Shown here in pieces: positions 4,933 through 11,522 of a stretch of DNA of 11,522 nt. The stretch lies in NCBI GenBank assembly GCA_913056375.1, contig CAJXNF010000052.1, forward strand, positions 1-11,522. The letters run 5' to 3'. Position 1 is the stretch's first letter. Each line of letters opens with the position of its first letter. This DNA is from an uncultured Pseudomonadota bacterium (GTDB lineage Bacteria > SAR324 > NAC60-12). Position numbers and translations under genes: made by a program. A model generated the notes under the pieces. It was not told the origin of the DNA, did no database searches, and saw only the letters and a program-made list of their open reading frames with translations.

Positions 4933-6522
4933 TCAGTCGAGCAGGTCGTAGGCTTGAACCGTCAGGAATTCACGGAATTCTGGATCAGTTGCCAATACGT
5001 CCATTGTCTTGGCTGCCTTGGCAAAGCGCTCCTCACTGAAGCTCTCCCCACGCTCCGCCCGAATTTTCTCCAACTCTTCTTCCGCAAACTGTCGGTACAT
5101 CTCAACCGTGATCTTGCGACCGTCCGACAATTTCCCTTCTGGATGGCGAATCCACTGCCAGATCTGAGAACGTGAAATTTCTGCGGTAGCTGCGTCTTCC
5201 ATCAGATTGAAGATGGCCACTGCACCCATGCCGTTCAGCCAGGATTCAACGTACTGAATACCCACGCTGATGTTGTTGCGCAAGCCACCCTCGGTGATCT
5301 CTCCAGGAACCTCAAAGTTGATGAAACCATCCGGATTGGGAACCACATCTTCTCGAAGATTGTCCTTCTGGTTCACACGGTTGGGCCCGAACTTTTCTGT
5401 GAAAACTTCGTTGCAGATCGGTACCAAGTCAGGATGCGCAACCCAGGAACCATCGTAGCCGTCATTTGCATCGCGCTCCTTGTCTGCTCTGACTTTGCCG
5501 AGAGCAACCTTGTTCACTTCTGGATCCCGTCGGCTTGGGATGAAGGCAGCCATCCCACCGATAGCATGCGCTCCTCGCTTGTGACAGGCGCGGACCAGTG
5601 ATTCTGTATAGGCTCGCATGAAGGGCACGGTCATGGTCACATGAATACGATCTGGCCAGAGGAAGTTTGGATCTGATCGGAATTTTTTGATGCAGCTGAA
5701 CATGTAATCCCAGCGTCCAGCGTTCATGCCTGCCATGTGATCTTTCAGCACGTACAGCATCTCTTCGATTTCGAAGGGGGCGAGGATGTGCTCAATCAGG
5801 ATCGTGGCCTTGATGCTACCGATTGGTTTGCCAACGTACTCTTGAGCCATCACGAAGACATCGTTCCAGAGCTTGGCTTCCTGATGATTCTCGAGCTTTG
5901 GTAGGTAGAGATAGATTCCAGAGTTGATCTTCTTGACCCGCTCGTGGTTGTGGAAGAAGTATAAACCGAAGTCGACTAGTGAACCTGATGCGATCTCACC
6001 ATCGATCAAGATATGCTTCTCGTTGAGGTGCCAGCCACGTGGACGCACGATCAGGGTAGACACTTCGTCGTTCAGTTTGTATTCCTTGCCATTGGGATTG
6101 GTGAACTCAAGTGTACGGTCAATCGCTCGCTGCAGATTGATCTGTCCCTGGATCTGGTTGAACCAGTTGGGGCTGTTGGCATCTTCCAAGTCTGCCATGA
6201 AAACTCGGGCTCCGGAGTTCATCGCGTTGATCATCATCTTGGCTTCGACAGGACCAGTGATCTCGCAACGTCGATCTTGTAGGTCATCTGGCAGTGGTGC
6301 GACTCTCCAGTCTCCCTCACGAATGGATCGAGTCTCTTCTGAATAGCCAGGTTTTTGCCCATTGAAGAGTGCCTGTTGTACTTCTTCACGACGCTTCAGC
6401 AATTCCTGGCGACGTCCGTTGAATTGTCGATGTAGTTGAACAATAAACTTTTGGGCTTCTTCAGAGAGGACTTCGGCAAAACCCTCGTGCATAGGGCCTT
6501 GGATCTGAATTCCATCAGGCAT
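4933..6522 (-). CDS. aceB: Malate synthase A
   Basis: Malate synthase condenses glyoxylate with acetyl-CoA and water to malate and CoA in the glyoxylate shunt, allowing growth on acetate or fatty acids. The 529-aa length suits the A isoform (about 530 residues); the G isoform is near 720. Family motifs include F-M-A-D-L-E-D-A (108-115), V-R-P-R-G-W-H (159-165, substrate arginine R160), I-E-H-I-L-A (243-248, Mg ligand E244), N-A-G-R-W-D-Y (267-273, Mg ligand D272), G-G-M-A-A-F-I-P (322-329), D-G-S-W-V-A-H-P (357-364) and M-E-D-A-A-T-A-E-I-S-R (441-451, catalytic base D443 by analogy). GGAG lies 5 nt before the ATG. The gene is monocistronic here and isocitrate lyase is not nearby. The leader holds a perfect inverted repeat, so regulation at the 5' end is plausible. 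Confidence 0.97.
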   Translation of the reverse strand: MPDGIQIQGPMHEGFAEVLSEEAQKFIVQLHRQFNGRRQELLKRREEVQQALFNGQKPGYSEETRSIREGDWRVAPLPDDLQDRRCEITGPVEAKMMINAMNSGARVFMADLEDANSPNWFNQIQGQINLQRAIDRTLEFTNPNGKEYKLNDEVSTLIVRPRGWHLNEKHILIDGEIASGSLVDFGLYFFHNHERVKKINSGIYLYLPKLENHQEAKLWNDVFVMAQEYVGKPIGSIKATILIEHILAPFEIEEMLYVLKDHMAGMNAGRWDYMFSCIKKFRSDPNFLWPDRIHVTMTVPFMRAYTESLVRACHKRGAHAIGGMAAFIPSRRDPEVNKVALGKVRADKERDANDGYDGSWVAHPDLVPICNEVFTEKFGPNRVNQKDNLREDVVPNPDGFINFEVPGEITEGGLRNNISVGIQYVESWLNGMGAVAIFNLMEDAATAEISRSQIWQWIRHPEGKLSDGRKITVEMYRQFAEEELEKIRAERGESFSEERFAKAAKTMDVLATDPEFREFLTVQAYDLLD

Positions 6523-6819
6523 GGTTCTCCAATGGGGTCAAGGTTCTTCAATTAGACAAGTGGCCAGACCACCTTGCCACTTGTCAGTCAGAAAACTTAC
6601 CATACTACCCATGAATGAAATAGATTCCAGCCAAAGTTTCGCCCGAAAGAGAAGAGTTGAATTTTAGGCATCATTCTTTCAGAAGTCTTAACTTTAGGAA
6701 GATTGACCATCCCTTGGCTCAATCTCCGCATGGCCAGAAAATTCCGGATTGAAAGCACCTGCTGGGCAGGATAGTCTCAGTTCGGAGTAATAGAGAAAAT
6801 ACTGCGAGACGAGGATTGC
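6523..6819. other. Divergent intergenic region between malate synthase and the DUF58 operon
   Basis: No gene is seen. Besides the inverted repeat at 6555-6585, it contains a short palindrome TTTCG-CC-CGAAA at 6637-6648. A weak plus-strand promoter candidate consists of TTGAAA at 6749-6754, a 17-nt spacer, and TAGTCT at 6772-6777, which matches the -10 consensus poorly. Both flanking genes must be transcribed from here, so promoters for both strands are expected, but none is convincing by eye. Confidence 0.4.
6555..6585 (-). promoter_or_regulatory. Inverted repeat in the malate synthase leader
   Basis: GACAAGTGGC (6555-6564) and GCCACTTGTC (6576-6585) are perfect 10-bp arms around an 11-nt loop, ending 32 bp upstream of the malate synthase ATG. 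In the mRNA the loop begins AAGGT, and ACCTT occurs again just downstream (6540-6544 on the plus strand, where it reads AAGGT), so an H-type pseudoknot is possible. No T-tract follows the stem. It may be a 5' UTR regulatory RNA or a dimeric operator such as those of glyoxylate-shunt repressors; I cannot tell which. Confidence 0.45.
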
Positions 6820-7242
6820 ATGAGACGCACGATCTTAGTGTCGTTGCTCGTGGTCCTGTCTGCGCCGGTATTTGCTCAGGATGAGCTTCATCTTCGGAGA
6901 ACTAATTCCCTCATTCAGCAAGTGATTCGCGGAGAACGAGGAGAGTATCCCCTTTCGGAGTACCGCCCACAGGAAGTGCAGCGCAGTGGAGAGATGGTCA
7001 ACCAGTTGACCCAGGACCCTTTCGAGTACCGACGTACATACAGTAAAAAGTTCCGCCACAGGCAACGTTATATCGGTTTCAGTGGCCCGATTGTCGGAGA
7101 GGAACGCAGCGCTCCCTACTATGGGGCCAGTCTGCAAAAACAGGTGAATCCAGCGCCCATCGCACGGATCAACCGCGATACTGCTCGACGCATTCGTGAA
7201 TCCAACTTAATGGTTCAACAACTCATTCGGGAACGGCAATGA
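6820..7242 (+). CDS. Small exported protein with a repeated R-x-x-N/E-x-L/M-V-Q-Q-L motif
   Basis: I do not recognise this 140-aa family. Residues 1-19 are a Sec signal peptide (R2-R3, hydrophobic core, A-P-V-F-A then Q20), so the mature 121-residue protein is periplasmic or secreted. It is strongly basic, Arg- and Gln-rich, and has no cysteine. A short motif recurs: L-I-Q-Q-V-I-R at 31-37, M-V-N-Q-L-T-Q at 59-65, and M-V-Q-Q-L-I-R at 131-137, with N29 and N129 preceding the outer two. The central part Y-R-R-T-Y-S-K-K-F-R-H-R-Q-R-Y (70-84) is aromatic and basic. GAGG lies about 6 nt upstream of the ATG. It is the first gene of a tightly packed trio; its TGA overlaps the next ATG as ATGA. Confidence 0.83.
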   Translation: MRRTILVSLLVVLSAPVFAQDELHLRRTNSLIQQVIRGERGEYPLSEYRPQEVQRSGEMVNQLTQDPFEYRRTYSKKFRHRQRYIGFSGPIVGEERSAPYYGASLQKQVNPAPIARINRDTARRIRESNLMVQQLIRERQ

Positions 7243-7649
7243 GCCCAGTGCGGCAGTTCACAATGTTGTCGCTGTTGGCAAGTCTGGTGGCCTGTAGCGG
7301 ATCCCCTCCACCAGGTCCGCCCTATCGTCAGGAAGTTTCGGCTCCGGCTTGTCTACAGGAGGAGACGTATGGCGAAACCATGCGTTGTGATGATAACGTC
7401 CAAGCCAAGATTCAAAAAGAAGCTAACCAGTCTCTTGGAAAAGTGGAACAATTAAACGTGCGCCGGCTTCACCAGAACCGAACCAGTCAGTGGGGTTCAC
7501 CAAGCGCTCAGGAGGTTCGGGATCAAATGAAGATTGGGCACGCCTTTGAAATTGAAACCGAACGAGCTGCGCAGGCCTTCACAGAGAACTGTGGTAGCTA
7601 TCGCGTAGATCGGGGCTTGCTCGTCTGTATCCCGGCACCTCCCAACTGA
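7239..7649 (+). CDS. Small predicted lipoprotein of unknown function
   Basis: The 136-aa protein has a lipoprotein signal: positive R5, hydrophobic stretch 8-18, and lipobox L-V-A-C with the lipidated cysteine at 19. S-G at positions +2 and +3 suggests outer-membrane sorting by the Gram-negative rule. A Pro-rich linker (23-28) follows. The mature part has four further cysteines at 38, 50, 118 and 130, which could form two periplasmic disulfides bracketing a Gln/Arg-rich helical middle (55-115). No family is recognised. The start chosen is the ATG overlapping the preceding stop (ATGA); a second ATG at 7263 (M9) would leave a shorter but still workable signal. The stop is 1 nt before the DUF58 start, so the three genes are probably coupled in translation. 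Confidence 0.8.
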   Translation: MSPVRQFTMLSLLASLVACSGSPPPGPPYRQEVSAPACLQEETYGETMRCDDNVQAKIQKEANQSLGKVEQLNVRRLHQNRTSQWGSPSAQEVRDQMKIGHAFEIETERAAQAFTENCGSYRVDRGLLVCIPAPPN

Positions 7650-7650
7650 C

Positions 7651-8586
7651 ATGCCCACTCCCACCGATGGTCTGCAACTGGCCTTGGTGGATCTCCTCCC
7701 CGGAGCATTCCCCCTTGGTCCTCTACAAGCTCGACGGACCCTCCCCTCAAGTTCCAGGATTGGCTCCCATCGAAGCCGCTTTCAGGGACGGGGGATGGAA
7801 TTTGACGAGGTTCGTCTCTATCAGGCAGGAGACGATGTCCGCCTGATCGACTGGCTGGTCACAGCACGAACTGGTCGACCCCACACCAAACTCTTCCGTG
7901 AAGAACGTGAGCAGCCCAACTTTCTTTTGTTGGACTGTTCCCCCTCCATGTTTTTTGCCACTCAAGGACAACTCAAGGTTCGGCTGGCTGCTTGTCTAGC
8001 GGCACAACTTGCTTGGCGGGCTCTGAAAAATCAGGATCGGGTTGCGCTTTGGTTTGCTGGGGCCAGAACTTATCATGAGGCGGCGCCTAAGGAACATCGT
8101 CCAGCACTGCTGCAGATGCTCGGCAAACTGGTGGAAGCTTATCAACATGAGCTGCTGGGATTGCAGGAAGAGGGGTTTATTTCCGTTGATCCGTCACCAC
8201 TACTGAAGCTCCTGGAACGCTTCAATCGTGTTCAGCGCCCAGGTAACGTAGTCTGGCTCTTCAGTGATTTTCAGCAATTTGGAGAAGAGGAGTGGAAACT
8301 TTGCCGGAGACTGGTTCGGCATTGTGAATTACGACCAGTTTGTCTTTTGGATCCCTTAGAGCAACAGATGCCCTGGCGGGGGGAGGTTCTTTTTCAGCAG
8401 GGCGCAACGCGCCTAACCCTGGATTGGGGTGAGTCAAGAGAAAAGGAGTTTCAAAGACAGTTCAAAGCGTGGCAGCAGGATCTTCAAGAGAAATTTCGCC
8501 AGTTGAACCGCCCCATCTACTGGATGCAAACAACTGACGAGAGAGCTAACTTTCAGACGTCGATATCATCCACTGCATCGTTGTAG
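7651..8586 (+). CDS. DUF58 family protein with a VWA-like domain
   Basis: DUF58 proteins are usually encoded with a MoxR-type AAA ATPase and are thought to act in chaperone-like or envelope processes; the exact activity is unknown. The 311-aa protein carries the family block G-R-G-M-E-F-D-E-V-R-L-Y (46-57), Q-A-G-D-D-V-R-L-I-D-W (58-68) and V-T-A-R-T-G (70-75). The VWA-like core then begins with F-L-L-L-D-C-S-P-S-M (91-100). Its D-x-S-x-S (D95, S97, S99) is a metal-ion (MIDAS) motif, and W-L-F-S-D-F (202-207) is the second acidic strand. The protein has no membrane segment, whereas some DUF58 proteins have two N-terminal ones. No MoxR gene is adjacent. It starts 1 nt after the lipoprotein stop. 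Its last 34 bp overlap a convergent small gene. Confidence 0.9.
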   Translation: MPTPTDGLQLALVDLLPGAFPLGPLQARRTLPSSSRIGSHRSRFQGRGMEFDEVRLYQAGDDVRLIDWLVTARTGRPHTKLFREEREQPNFLLLDCSPSMFFATQGQLKVRLAACLAAQLAWRALKNQDRVALWFAGARTYHEAAPKEHRPALLQMLGKLVEAYQHELLGLQEEGFISVDPSPLLKLLERFNRVQRPGNVVWLFSDFQQFGEEEWKLCRRLVRHCELRPVCLLDPLEQQMPWRGEVLFQQGATRLTLDWGESREKEFQRQFKAWQQDLQEKFRQLNRPIYWMQTTDERANFQTSISSTASL

Positions 8587-8735
8587 CTCATCCTTCCCAG
8601 CAGCAGTCCAGCTCCAACCAGAGCGGTGGAGAGGATGCTTCCGTTGGTCACCACATAAGAAATCAAGATAAACCCTCCGAGTACGGAGTAGCGCACGAAG
8701 CGATTACTTTTCAATTGAAAGATGAATTCTTCCAT
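8553..8735 (-). CDS. Small 60-aa predicted inner-membrane protein downstream of fabF
   Basis: The protein has a charged N-terminus (residues 1-14), hydrophobic segments at about 15-30 and 33-47 separated by T-N-G, and an acidic tail ending D-D-I-D-V. It could cross the membrane as one long or two short helices. I do not recognise a family. The ATG lies 27 bp after the fabF stop on the same strand, with AGAGA about 5 nt upstream, so it is probably the last gene of the fab transcript. Its final 34 bp overlap the 3' end of the DUF58 gene tail to tail. The frame is short and could be spurious, but the membrane pattern plus RBS and spacing favour a real gene. Confidence 0.6.
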   Translation of the reverse strand: MEEFIFQLKSNRFVRYSVLGGFILISYVVTNGSILSTALVGAGLLLGRMSYNDAVDDIDV

Positions 8736-8762
8736 CTGGATCTCTATGAGCTAAGGATTGGG

Positions 8763-10001
8763 TTAGATTTTACGGAAGATGACCGAAGCATTCGTCCCAC
8801 CGAAGCCAAAGGCGTTCGACATGACGTGGGTTATCTGACGTTCACGAGCCACGTTTGGGGTGATGTCTAGATCACATTCCGGGTCCAGATTTTCGACATT
8901 GATCGTAGGAGGTACAAGGCCTTGTTCCATGGCTTTGATAGAGAACACTGCCTCGATTGCCGCCGCAGCTCCCAGGAGATGCCCAGTCATGGATTTCGTG
9001 GAACTGATGGAAATCTGCTTTGCGGTGTCTTCTCCAAGCGCCAGCTTAAGCGCTCGCAATTCGTTAAGATCTCCTGCCGGAGTCGAGGTGCCATGAGCGT
9101 TGACGTAGTCAAGATCCTCCGAGTTCAACTTGGCATCCTTGAGAGCTAGTTTCATCGCTCGAGCTGGACCTTCCATGGATGGCGCAGTGATGTGATGGGC
9201 ATCCGAACTGACCCCATACCCAATGATTTCGCAGTAGATCCGGGCTCCTCTGGCTTTCGCAAATTCATAATCTTCGAGAATCAGCATTGCTCCTCCCTCC
9301 GAAAGAACAAAGCCATCTCGATCTTGATCGTAAGGACGACTCGCCCGTTCTGGGTCATCATTGCGTGTGCTGAGTGCTCTCATCGCCGCAAAACCTCCGA
9401 CCCCCAGTGGCGTCACAGCTGATTCACTGCCTCCTGCCAACATGATTTTCGCATCTCCACGTTCAATGATGCGCGCTGCAGTACCAATCGCATGATTGGA
9501 GGACGTACAGGCCGAAACTGAACAAGCGTTATAGTTGCGAGCCTTGAAAACCATGGAGACCTGACCTGGAGCCAGGTTGACAAGAGTCATTGGGATGAAG
9601 AAGGGAGAAATCCGTTTTGGTCCTCCCTCTTCCACCAGCAGCGTATGCCGCTCGATATTGCCCAATCCCCCGATTCCCACTCCCATTGAGACACCAGTTT
9701 CCTCTTCTAACTCTTCAGTGATCTCCAAGTTAGCGTCTTGGAGAGCCTCCGCTGCAGCACCAACTGCATAGCGAATGAAGAGTTCCATCTTACGAGCTTC
9801 CTTGGGAGAGACAATGTCAGGAACTTGGTAGTTGCGTACCTCCCCAGCAATTTGAGTTCGGAACTCCGAAGCATCAAAATGTGTGATTGGACCAATGCCT
9901 GACTTTCCAGAGGAACAGGCACTCCAAGCTTCTGCCACGCTGTTTCCAAGTGGACTGACGCAACCAAGACCGGTTACGACGATTCGACGACGATCGCTCA
10001 T
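8763..10001 (-). CDS. fabF: 3-oxoacyl-ACP synthase II (FabF)
   Basis: FabF condenses malonyl-ACP with acyl-ACP, the elongation step of type II fatty acid synthesis in the cytoplasm. The 412-aa length is normal. The thiolase-fold triad is visible: nucleophile C165 in S-A-C-T-S-S-N-H-A-I-G (163-173), H303 in N-A-H-G-T-S-T-P (301-308) and H341 in K-S-M-T-G-H-L-L-G-A (336-345). The N-terminal V-V-T-G-L-G-C-V-S-P-L-G (8-19) and C-terminal N-A-F-G-F-G-G-T-N-A-S (396-406) signatures are present. The residues after the catalytic cysteine read T-S-S rather than the more usual A-T-G. Its start lies 30 bp after the acpP stop. FabB is less likely given length and the acpP-fabF order. Confidence 0.97.
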   Translation of the reverse strand: MSDRRRIVVTGLGCVSPLGNSVAEAWSACSSGKSGIGPITHFDASEFRTQIAGEVRNYQVPDIVSPKEARKMELFIRYAVGAAAEALQDANLEITEELEEETGVSMGVGIGGLGNIERHTLLVEEGGPKRISPFFIPMTLVNLAPGQVSMVFKARNYNACSVSACTSSNHAIGTAARIIERGDAKIMLAGGSESAVTPLGVGGFAAMRALSTRNDDPERASRPYDQDRDGFVLSEGGAMLILEDYEFAKARGARIYCEIIGYGVSSDAHHITAPSMEGPARAMKLALKDAKLNSEDLDYVNAHGTSTPAGDLNELRALKLALGEDTAKQISISSTKSMTGHLLGAAAAIEAVFSIKAMEQGLVPPTINVENLDPECDLDITPNVARERQITHVMSNAFGFGGTNASVIFRKI

Positions 10002-10031
10002 GAGAGTGTGATAGGAGAAGGGGAGAGGGGA

Positions 10032-10268
10032 TCAGCCAGTAGCGGATCGGATGAAGTCAACAGCTGACTGGACGGTAGTGATTTTTTCGGAGGCATCATC
10101 CGGGATATCGATGCCGAATTCTTCTTCCAGCGCCATGACCAGTTCAACGGTGTCCAGTGAGTCTGCGTCTAGGTCGTCAATGAAGTGGGATTCTAAATTG
10201 ATCTCAGACTCATCTTTGCCAAGTTGCTCGCTGATGATCTTCGTGACCTTTGATACGATTTCATCCAT
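10032..10268 (-). CDS. acpP: Acyl carrier protein
   Basis: ACP carries growing acyl chains on a 4'-phosphopantetheine arm during fatty acid synthesis. The 78-aa acidic protein has the modification motif D-A-D-S-L-D at 34-39, with the prosthetic-group serine S37, then V-E-L-V-M-A-L-E-E-E-F-G-I-D-I-P (41-56), the classic helix II to loop. Length is typical. I start at ATG 10268 (M-D-E-I-V), which has AAGGA about 7 nt upstream; the longer frame to 10361 is an unsupported extension. It stands between fabG (150 bp upstream) and fabF (30 bp downstream), the standard order. Confidence 0.98.
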   Translation of the reverse strand: MDEIVSKVTKIISEQLGKDESEINLESHFIDDLDADSLDTVELVMALEEEFGIDIPDDASEKITTVQSAVDFIRSATG

Positions 10269-10396
10269 GTTGTGATCCTTTTCCAGTGTAAAACCAAAGA
10301 TTAGGCGACCAGAGGCATTTCCTGCTTGGGAGGTCCTGCTAGCCACGGAGAATTCCCGCAACCAGTGCGAGTTTGTTTCCTCAAATTCGGCTTAAA

Positions 10397-10410
10397 TGTC
10401 AATTTTTTTG
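10397..10410 (-). promoter_or_regulatory. Possible acpP promoter element (-35 with A-tract)
   Basis: In the 150-bp gap before acpP, the minus strand reads C-AAAAAAA-TTGACA. This is a perfect -35 hexamer (10397-10402) directly preceded by an A-tract resembling an UP element. No good -10 is found at 16-18 nt: the best-placed hexamer is GAAACA. An internal promoter boosting acpP over fabG would make sense because ACP is very abundant, but the missing -10 keeps this tentative. A leader of about 100 nt would result. Confidence 0.3.
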
Positions 10411-10418
10411 CGGACGTC

Positions 10419-11159
10419 CTAGTAGAGTCCACCATTCACATGCAGTGTGCTGCCTGTGATGTAGGCCGCTTGATCAGACACCAAAAACCGTACCGCCCAA
10501 GCGACTTCCTGAGCACTTCCCATCCGCCCAAGAGGCACCTGGCTGAGGATGGCTTCCTTTTGTTTTTCGTTCAACTCCTCTGTCATGTCTGTCTCAATGA
10601 ATCCTGGAGAGATGGTATTGACCGTGATGTTGCGCCCTCCAAGCTCCTTGGCCAATGACTTTGTGAAACCGATCAATCCGGCCTTGGTTGTGCTGTAGTT
10701 CACCTGACCTGGATTACCTGTGGATCCAACCACTGAGCCAATATTGACGATGCGACCAAAGCGCTGTTTGACCATATGACGGATGAGACTACGGGTGATG
10801 TAGTAGACACCATTCAAATTGACTCCCAGTACCTGCTCCCACTCTTCTGGCTTCATCCGCATAAAGAGGTTGTCCTTCGTGATTCCAGCATTGTTCACCA
10901 GGATATCGATTCCTCCTGTAAGTTTCAGAGCCTCTTCAGCTAGATTGTCAGCAGTTTCTCGATCCGCAACATCTCCTAGAAGACTCCAGCCTTCCCCATT
11001 GGCTTCCTTGATTTCTGTGAGAACAGCAGAGCCGCGTTCTGGATTTCGGTTGATGATGACGACACTTGCTCCAGCCCGGGCCAACTCCAGCGCGATTTCA
11101 CGTCCAATTCCGCGACCAGCACCGGTCACCAGCGCACGTTTGCCAGTCAAATCCGTCAT
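10419..11159 (-). CDS. fabG: 3-oxoacyl-ACP reductase (FabG)
   Basis: FabG reduces 3-oxoacyl-ACP with NADPH, the first reduction in each fatty acid elongation cycle. The 246-aa protein is a classical short-chain dehydrogenase. The cofactor loop is T-G-A-G-R-G-I-G (12-19), N-N-A-G is at 89-92, and the catalytic tetrad is N114, S142, Y155 and K159 (Y-S-T-T-K). S-P-G-F-I-E-T-D-M at 184-192 and the C-terminal I-T-G-S-T-L-H-V-N-G-G (234-244) are FabG hallmarks. N-R at 37-38 after the second beta strand fits NADPH preference. Context with acpP and fabF makes the assignment firm among SDR proteins. The ATG overlaps the upstream stop as TAATG, with AAGGTAAGG as RBS, indicating coupling to the unknown membrane protein upstream. 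Confidence 0.97.
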   Translation of the reverse strand: MTDLTGKRALVTGAGRGIGREIALELARAGASVVIINRNPERGSAVLTEIKEANGEGWSLLGDVADRETADNLAEEALKLTGGIDILVNNAGITKDNLFMRMKPEEWEQVLGVNLNGVYYITRSLIRHMVKQRFGRIVNIGSVVGSTGNPGQVNYSTTKAGLIGFTKSLAKELGGRNITVNTISPGFIETDMTEELNEKQKEAILSQVPLGRMGSAQEVAWAVRFLVSDQAAYITGSTLHVNGGLY

Positions 11160-11522
11160 TACCTTACCTTGAAATAGAGGATCAGAGTGATCACAAAAAG
11201 CCAGATGGAGCGCAAATGAAAATGCCAGACCACTCGACTATTGACTTCTTGAGGAGTGAGCAGCTTGTTGTCTTCTGGAACAGAGCGCACTCCAAGTTTT
11301 TCCAACATCATCAACCAGACTGACTTCACTTTGGGAGCTTCCGGATGATAGGTCCAAAGTTGTTGCAGATGATGATGATAGGGAGATTTCAGAAAGAAGC
11401 GATAAGTTTCCGCAAAATCCCGACCCCGCAAACGCAACATTGCTCGAAAAAAACCTCGCTGAATGATTGTTGAGAGAGCAGAGAAAACAAACAGTCCTCC
11501 AACAATTGGCAGGAACAACTCA
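11159..11522 (-). CDS. Unrecognised membrane protein upstream of fabG, probably 5'-truncated by the window
   Basis: The frame is open to the right edge, giving about 120 visible residues; a TTG at 11516-11518 is a possible start but the gene may continue outside. Hydrophobic segments lie at both ends: about residues 2-19 (F-L-P-I-V-G-G-L-F-V-F) and 101-116 (S-I-W-L-F-V-I-T-L-I-L-Y-F), counted from the TTG. Between them is a basic, aromatic, His-rich region (Y-H-H-H-L-Q-Q-L-W at 47-55) containing M-L-E-K-L-G-V-R. I do not recognise the family; it is not plsX, fabD or fabH, which often precede fabG. Its TAA shares one base with the fabG ATG, so it is cotranscribed and probably coupled. Confidence 0.72.
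   Translation of the reverse strand, partial: ELFLPIVGGLFVFSALSTIIQRGFFRAMLRLRGRDFAETYRFFLKSPYHHHLQQLWTYHPEAPKVKSVWLMMLEKLGVRSVPEDNKLLTPQEVNSRVVWHFHLRSIWLFVITLILYFKVR

Noticed and set aside
6523..6720. Glycine riboswitch in the malate synthase leader
   Set aside because: Some malate synthase genes have one, but I could not find the tandem conserved core in the minus-strand leader; only the simple inverted repeat is present.
10269..10361. A 31-codon extension of acpP
   Set aside because: ACP proteins start at the M-D-E-I-V position, which has AAGGA at good spacing. The extension lacks homology and an RBS.
10412..10419. GGACGTCC palindrome at the fabG end as a terminator
   Set aside because: On the fabG strand it is followed by an A-run, not a T-run, and the arms are only 4 bp.

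Overview
The window looks like ordinary chromosome from a Gram-negative, respiring, proteobacterium-like organism. The basis is a CcmH-type cytochrome c maturation protein, a periplasmic DsbA-like oxidoreductase, ApaG, a lipoprotein with a lipobox, malate synthase A of the glyoxylate shunt, and a type II fatty acid synthesis cluster. The genus cannot be fixed from the sequence. Several genes are not recognisable by family, which suggests a poorly sampled lineage.

Left end (1-700). The start of an exported protein runs off the left edge on the minus strand. It has a plausible promoter overlapped by an inverted repeat. Next to it lies a 59-residue excisionase-like helix-turn-helix gene on the plus strand, then an AT-rich stretch without genes, then a minus-strand tRNA-Arg(UCU) with encoded CCA. 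A small HTH gene beside a tRNA is the only sign of a possible mobile-element remnant; no integrase or att repeat is visible.

Minus-strand block (602-3688). In transcription order this is an unrecognised 375-aa cytoplasmic protein, the ribosome-assembly GTPase Obg, an unrecognised 121-aa protein, CcmH, and then the tRNA. The obg, 121-aa and ccmH genes are joined by ATGA stop/start overlaps, so they are probably translationally coupled. Diverging from this block are apaG and a DsbA-like gene (3852-4868). A short hairpin in the apaG leader partly covers its Shine-Dalgarno sequence.

Centre (4869-6819). A perfect 10-bp hairpin separates the DsbA-like gene from a convergent malate synthase A gene. 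The malate synthase leader carries another perfect 10-bp inverted repeat between promoter region and start codon, a candidate regulatory RNA or operator. Isocitrate lyase is not in the window.

Plus-strand trio (6820-8586). A small exported protein with a repeated motif, a small cysteine-containing lipoprotein and a DUF58 protein are packed with a 4-nt overlap and a 1-nt gap. The usual MoxR ATPase partner of DUF58 is not adjacent. This is the best candidate here for an undescribed envelope-associated gene set.

Right end (8553-11522). A minus-strand fatty acid cluster reads: unrecognised membrane protein (partial), fabG, acpP, fabF, and a 60-aa predicted membrane protein whose 3' end overlaps the DUF58 gene tail to tail. 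Together FabG, ACP and FabF supply condensation and first reduction of acyl chain elongation. I saw no CRISPR array, insertion sequence or rRNA, and no strong evidence of a novel multi-gene defence or mobile system.
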